Below, piece after piece: positions 61,101 to 64,000 of a stretch of 64,000 nucleotides of DNA. Source of the stretch: Elysia crispata (taxonomy: Eukaryota > Mollusca > Gastropoda > Plakobranchidae); the NCBI GenBank assembly GCA_033675545.1, contig JAWDGP010006701.1, positions 62,001 through 126,000 of the forward strand. The letters are read 5' to 3'. The translations under genes were made by a program, and so were the position numbers. How positions within the stretch are numbered: position 1 is the first letter of the stretch; each line of letters begins with the position of its first letter. The notes below the pieces were generated by a model. The model saw only the letters and a list, made by a program, of their open reading frames with translations, made no database searches and was not told where the DNA came from.

Positions 61101-64000
61101 ACAAGTGACAGTACACCAGCATCCCCAACCTGAGAGAAAAGACTGCGCCAGTTGCGGGTGATGTAGTGAAATCTCTTGATGATCACAGCCTTGAAGTGAT
61201 TAGCAAGTAGCAGTTTTGGATTCATCATGTGTGATCCTCTGCCCTCTAGGAGGATACGAGGAGAATCACTGGCCACTACAAAATATAAAAGGAAGGAACC
61301 CATTTGGGATTTAAAACATTACTTTTGTAAAAAAAAAAAAATATCAGTATCGACATCACTAATGCCTGGAAACAGTTTCTACAAAAAATGACCCTTCTAA
61401 AGCATCTTGGGATTTCACCTTCCAGAGACAGAAAATAAATTCACCACGAAAAATCTGGGATCATGAGTAATTATCAAGGAGAGCATTGACTGACTTACAG
61501 GTCAATATGGCTCCTTATTTACTTTTTCTTTATGCTTAATATATACTAAAACTATATGAAATGTATTACTTAACACCTTTTCATCTTTTCAAACTGAATG
61601 ATTGCTTTCAAAGCCAAATTCTTTTTCATTAAATTATAAAACTCTGAATAACCTGATACAGAAACTGATATTTTATTGTGTCTGATAAATCGTTCTCTTT
61701 TGCCCTCAATTTAAGCCAGTTTGTCCCTAAGAATAACTCTGAGAGACAAGTGCAGTGTGCTATGAATTAAAACCACTTATACCACTTACCTGGCTGAGGC
61801 ACTCGACTCCTGTCCTCCCCAATCTCTGCCAGATTGATCATGTTAAGGTCCCCATTTCTTGACAGAACCTGGTCCTCCAAAACAAGATTGTCGCACAAAA
61901 GAGGCTCGTCTGCATCAACTCCACCTCCAGCTCCATAGAAGTCATCCTCGTCCTCATCCTCATAGCCATCGCTGTTGTTGATAGCCTGCCGGCAGGTGGT
62001 GTTTCTGTTGAGCTGGGCATGAGCCTGAACTCTGTTTGAAGACACCACAGCAGAAGCCATGGGAGGGATAGGGGGTGGAGCTCTGGCCAGCTCTGCCCCT
62101 TCAGCAAAGGGTGGACCATCCATAAGAAGCAGGTTACTAAGTGAGGTCGTTGGGCTGGTGGCCATAGCTTGAGGGTAGGAGGGTGGGGCTGTGTGGTGGA
62201 GAGGGCTGGTCGGGACATCAGAGGAAAATGTCTCCAGTGGTTTCTCTTCGTTTTGAACTGTAACAAAAAAAAATTTGATTTGTTAACATTGATTTTCTTT
62301 TACTTCAACTATGTCTATCTCTTGGAGAGAAAGACAGAATAAAAGAGAGAAAAAGTAAAATAGAACAATAGCAATTCAGGGCAGTACTTATCACTGCCTT
62401 CTGCAATAATCACCACATTCATTTTGGTTACCTTCTTCCTCATTGAGGGCAGCCTCAGTGACTTTGAGAAAGATCTCCTCCAGATTCGTGTCCATTACTC
62501 CGTAGCTGGTCACCCATAGGTCTGACAGAGAAGTGTCTAGATTCCTGCAATAATACAAACAAAACCATGTGAAACTTTCTCAACAATCACGTGAAAGCAT
62601 TCAAGTTATCCATGTAGAGTATCTCAATATTATCCTGTTCAAAACTTAGTTGATAACTCACGCATGTGCAGCTTATGACAGACAGCTGATTGATACATCA
62701 CTGCATTTTTTTCCAAAGCACCATCAACTAAAATGAACTATTTGAAGACTCGCTGAGGAAACAAAGGTGTAAACAGAGAAAGAAGACATGTAAGTTTTAT
62801 CAGAGACAACAAATGAAAGAGAGGATTAGCATTTATTGGATAGATGCTTACAAGGGTCTATGAGACAAGAAATGTCATAACCATGAGAGTATCAATAATA
62901 ATGAAAGATTCAATGAAAGCTCTAGTTCCCTATTTAACATATATGAATAACAAGCAACCACTGTCTGAAAAGACTAAATATCCAGTCAACTTTACTGCTG
63001 CCATTGACCCACTCTCCTCATCAAATAAATTCATTTTTGTTCATTTCTATAATCTGTAAAAACAGAACTGCTATCACCTTGACTTGCATCTTTTTGTTTG
63101 TGACTGACAACCATTACTTCTGTCTTTTTGCTGTTAATTCCAACCTTTACTTCCTGCTTTCATCTTCAACAATGTCTAATAATCATTGCAAGTGTTCTTT
63201 ATTTTCTGCAACTACCAAAGGATCATTAGAATATCTCAAGTTCTTTACTTTTTACCCCCCTACTTTAATTCCCGGGAATCTTCCTAGGTTTCGCACAATC
63301 ATTTCACTGTAAAGATAGAAAAGGTCTGGGGAAAGCACAAGTCCTTGCCTGACACCTCGCTTTATTTTTCAAATAGCCTGATTTCATCATCAACTTGCAT
63401 CAGGCAAAGCAACATGCCCAGTCAGTATATCAGTGGAGAAGGGATTGTTAGGATGGCAACATTACTCAACAGAATCTCTAAATCTATACTCATAGCACTG
63501 CCAAAGAAACCGGAGGCAAAAGAGTGTGAATTACATAGAGCGACCAATCCTGTGAGTTACATCCCCATAATGCGAGTTAAAACAAAATCAAACCAGAAAT
63601 GGCAGAGACACAATGTGGCTTTGTAGAGGGAAAGGTACAACAAACGCTATGTACATCTTTTGATCTATAATTGAACGAGCTCTCGAAGTACAAAAAGATA
63701 TTCAATTTATACAATTTTCAAACCTTTTCAACTGACTTAAGGTCCTAAGGATCAGGAAAATCAGAAGAAAAAGGCATTGGGGGAGAGAAGGAAAAGACGC
63801 ATGAAAGAAAGTGAGACAGAACACATGCAGGAGGTAAACTTTACCTTCCATCAGTTTTACAAGATAAAGCTGACTTTTAGCCTTAAATTACAATACACAT
63901 GATTGGCAAGTTTGTTCCACATCCCATGAGGTTTTTTAATTTTTTTTTACTGCAAGAGCCCCACACTTACGTAAAAAGTCTCTCAAAGCAGCCTTTCCTG
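44418..64000 (-). CDS. ABCA2: ABCA2-type ABC transporter, C-terminal half (22 exons, partial)
   Basis: A full-length ABCA protein that moves lipids; mammalian ABCA2 sits in late endosomes and lysosomes. Exons (minus, 5' to 3'): 64000-63971, 62544-62432, 62257-61790, 61275-61130, 60417-60254, 59719-59490, 59160-58962, 58577-58472, 58279-58104, 57969-57795, 57281-57166, 56846-56699, 53938-53815, 53577-53445, 52863-52743, 52010-51832, 51284-51143, 50451-50317, 49188-49085, 47477-47273, 45509-45372, 44681-44418. All junctions are GT-AG, and the phases agree throughout for 1204 residues. Order of parts: end of NBD1, acidic linker, second membrane domain with a large Cys-containing extracellular loop, NBD2 with all motifs, acidic tail. 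ABCA2 is favoured over other ABCA members by [20 protein letters not shown], by [13 protein letters not shown] before NBD2 and by [18 protein letters not shown], all nearly as in vertebrate ABCA2. The N-terminal half lies beyond 64000. Confidence 0.93.
47273..52863 (-). CDS. ABCA2: ABCA2: second ATP-binding domain, NBD2 (exons 15-20 of window)
   Basis: Exon 15 leads in with [11 protein letters not shown] and ENLTK. Exon 16 carries Walker A ([12 protein letters not shown]), exon 17 the Q-loop ([20 protein letters not shown]) and exon 18 the signature [10 protein letters not shown], the ABCA form of LSGGQ. Exons 18/19 carry Walker B split by an intron, [12 protein letters not shown]. Exons 19/20 carry the H-loop, LTSH followed by SMEECEAL. 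All residues needed for ATP binding and hydrolysis appear intact. Confidence 0.95.
49733..50008 (-). other. Unassigned open frame in ABCA2 intron
   Basis: A 91-codon minus frame with a basic, Ser/Pro-rich start and the string [18 protein letters not shown], faintly like the start of the piggyBac transposase core. It lies between NBD2 exons 18 and 19 and is not needed by ABCA2. It is probably repeat-derived or chance. Confidence 0.15.
53445..57969 (-). CDS. ABCA2: ABCA2: second transmembrane bundle, TM8-TM12 (exons 10-14 of window)
   Basis: Five exons with successive hydrophobic helices: [57 protein letters not shown] and [19 protein letters not shown]. Between the last two, exon 53815-53938 encodes [20 protein letters not shown], matching the ABCA2 motif FPNYNLGHGLMEMAYNEY. 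The 2.8-kb intron 53939-56698 holds a trinucleotide repeat, a GA/G tract and a possible transposase fragment. Confidence 0.92.
54950..55165. repeat. (AAT)n microsatellite with ATC-rich flank
   Basis: Begins with ATC/ATT mixed units (54960-55020), becomes near-pure AAT from about 55037, and has ATG-type interruptions near 55103-55125 and 55152. On the ABCA2 sense strand it reads ATT. Confidence 0.95.
55374..55807 (-). pseudogene. Possible piggyBac transposase N-terminal remnant
   Basis: One minus frame reads [18 protein letters not shown], reminiscent of the RxLTAEEA start of piggyBac transposases. An overlapping frame continues [11 protein letters not shown], like the acidic stretch that usually follows, so there would be one frameshift. 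No DDE core is seen. The match is short and the call weak. Confidence 0.25.
56531..56632. repeat. G-run and (GA)n compound repeat
   Basis: Alternating poly-G blocks (9-14 bases) and AGAGAG blocks on the plus strand. ABCA2 transcripts would carry the C/CT version. Confidence 0.95.
58104..61275 (-). CDS. ABCA2: ABCA2: TM7 and second extracellular domain (exons 4-9 of window)
   Basis: Exon 4 encodes the cytosolic approach ([15 protein letters not shown]). Exon 5 opens with a membrane helix, [19 protein letters not shown]. Exons 5-9 form the large lumenal or extracellular loop, with Cys residues ([30 protein letters not shown]) able to form disulfides and N-glycosylation sites NVT, NGT, NLT, NIT and NDT. 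The loop ends with [20 protein letters not shown], a block conserved across ABCA proteins. Confidence 0.92.
61790..64000 (-). CDS. ABCA2: ABCA2: end of NBD1 and inter-domain linker (exons 1-3 of window)
   Basis: The edge exon (63971-64000) and 62432-62544 encode [19 protein letters not shown] and [18 protein letters not shown], the regulatory end of the first ATPase domain typical of ABCA proteins. Exon 61790-62257 encodes a 155-residue linker rich in Pro, Ser and Asn with an acidic run (EDEDEDD). It is poorly conserved and probably flexible and cytosolic. The intron between the first two exons holds a rearranged LINE. Confidence 0.9.
62960..63760. mobile_element. LINE fragment with 5' inversion in an ABCA2 intron
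   Basis: Same family as the copy at 7900-9470. On the minus strand about 63420-63040 reads [43 protein letters not shown] (the RYADD box) and [11 protein letters not shown]. On the plus strand about 63425-63760 reads [38 protein letters not shown] and [10 protein letters not shown], which in an intact element comes just before the minus-strand part. The two parts meet head to head near 63423. There are several stops and frameshifts, so it is inactive. The left (3') limit is unclear. Confidence 0.85.

Overview
This is an AT-rich animal nuclear window with long introns and many simple repeats and mobile-element fragments. It most likely comes from a mollusc, perhaps a gastropod. That guess rests on a LINE family common in mollusc assemblies, on scattered short TAGATC arrays and on intron-rich gene structure; the sequence alone does not fix the species. 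I see no prokaryotic features, CRISPR arrays, intact rRNA or tRNA genes, or retroviral remnants.

Layout: (1) 62-347 (+), the last coding exon of a gene that begins outside the window. (2) 348-14734, a gene-poor stretch holding a 360-bp ATT microsatellite, a degenerate LINE (7900-9470), a small TIR element (9840-10016) that runs straight into a ~55-bp minisatellite (10017-10550), a 175-bp hAT-type MITE (12723-12897) and a CGGBP1-like zinc-finger fragment (12935-13276). (3) 14735-18207 (-), a complete three-exon TREX-family 3'-5' exonuclease with an unusually long insert. (4) about 19800-32707 (+), a complete NR5B (HR39-like) orphan nuclear receptor, transcribed divergently from TREX. (5) 32708-44417, 11.7 kb without recognisable coding sequence, between two genes whose 3' ends face each other. 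(6) 44418-64000 (-), the second half of an ABCA2-type lipid transporter: 22 exons from the end of the first ATPase domain to the C-terminus. The N-terminal half lies beyond the right edge.

For TREX and ABCA2 the coding exon lengths and splice phases sum to an open frame. The same holds for NR5B: its six coding exons total 2502 bp, or 833 codons plus stop. The three genes have unrelated roles (nuclease, transcription factor, lipid transporter) and no shared pathway is implied. The only plausible regulatory link is the divergent TREX/NR5B promoter region.

The most notable points are: a LINE in an ABCA2 intron with a 5' inversion of the twin-priming type; the ~285-residue insert inside the TREX catalytic fold; an inferred NR5B splice that creates a strong Kozak start and leaves an overlapping, signal-peptide-like upstream ORF; an acidic dileucine-like motif in the ABCA2 tail; and a minisatellite that starts at the edge of a MITE. 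I found no clear evidence of a wholly new system.
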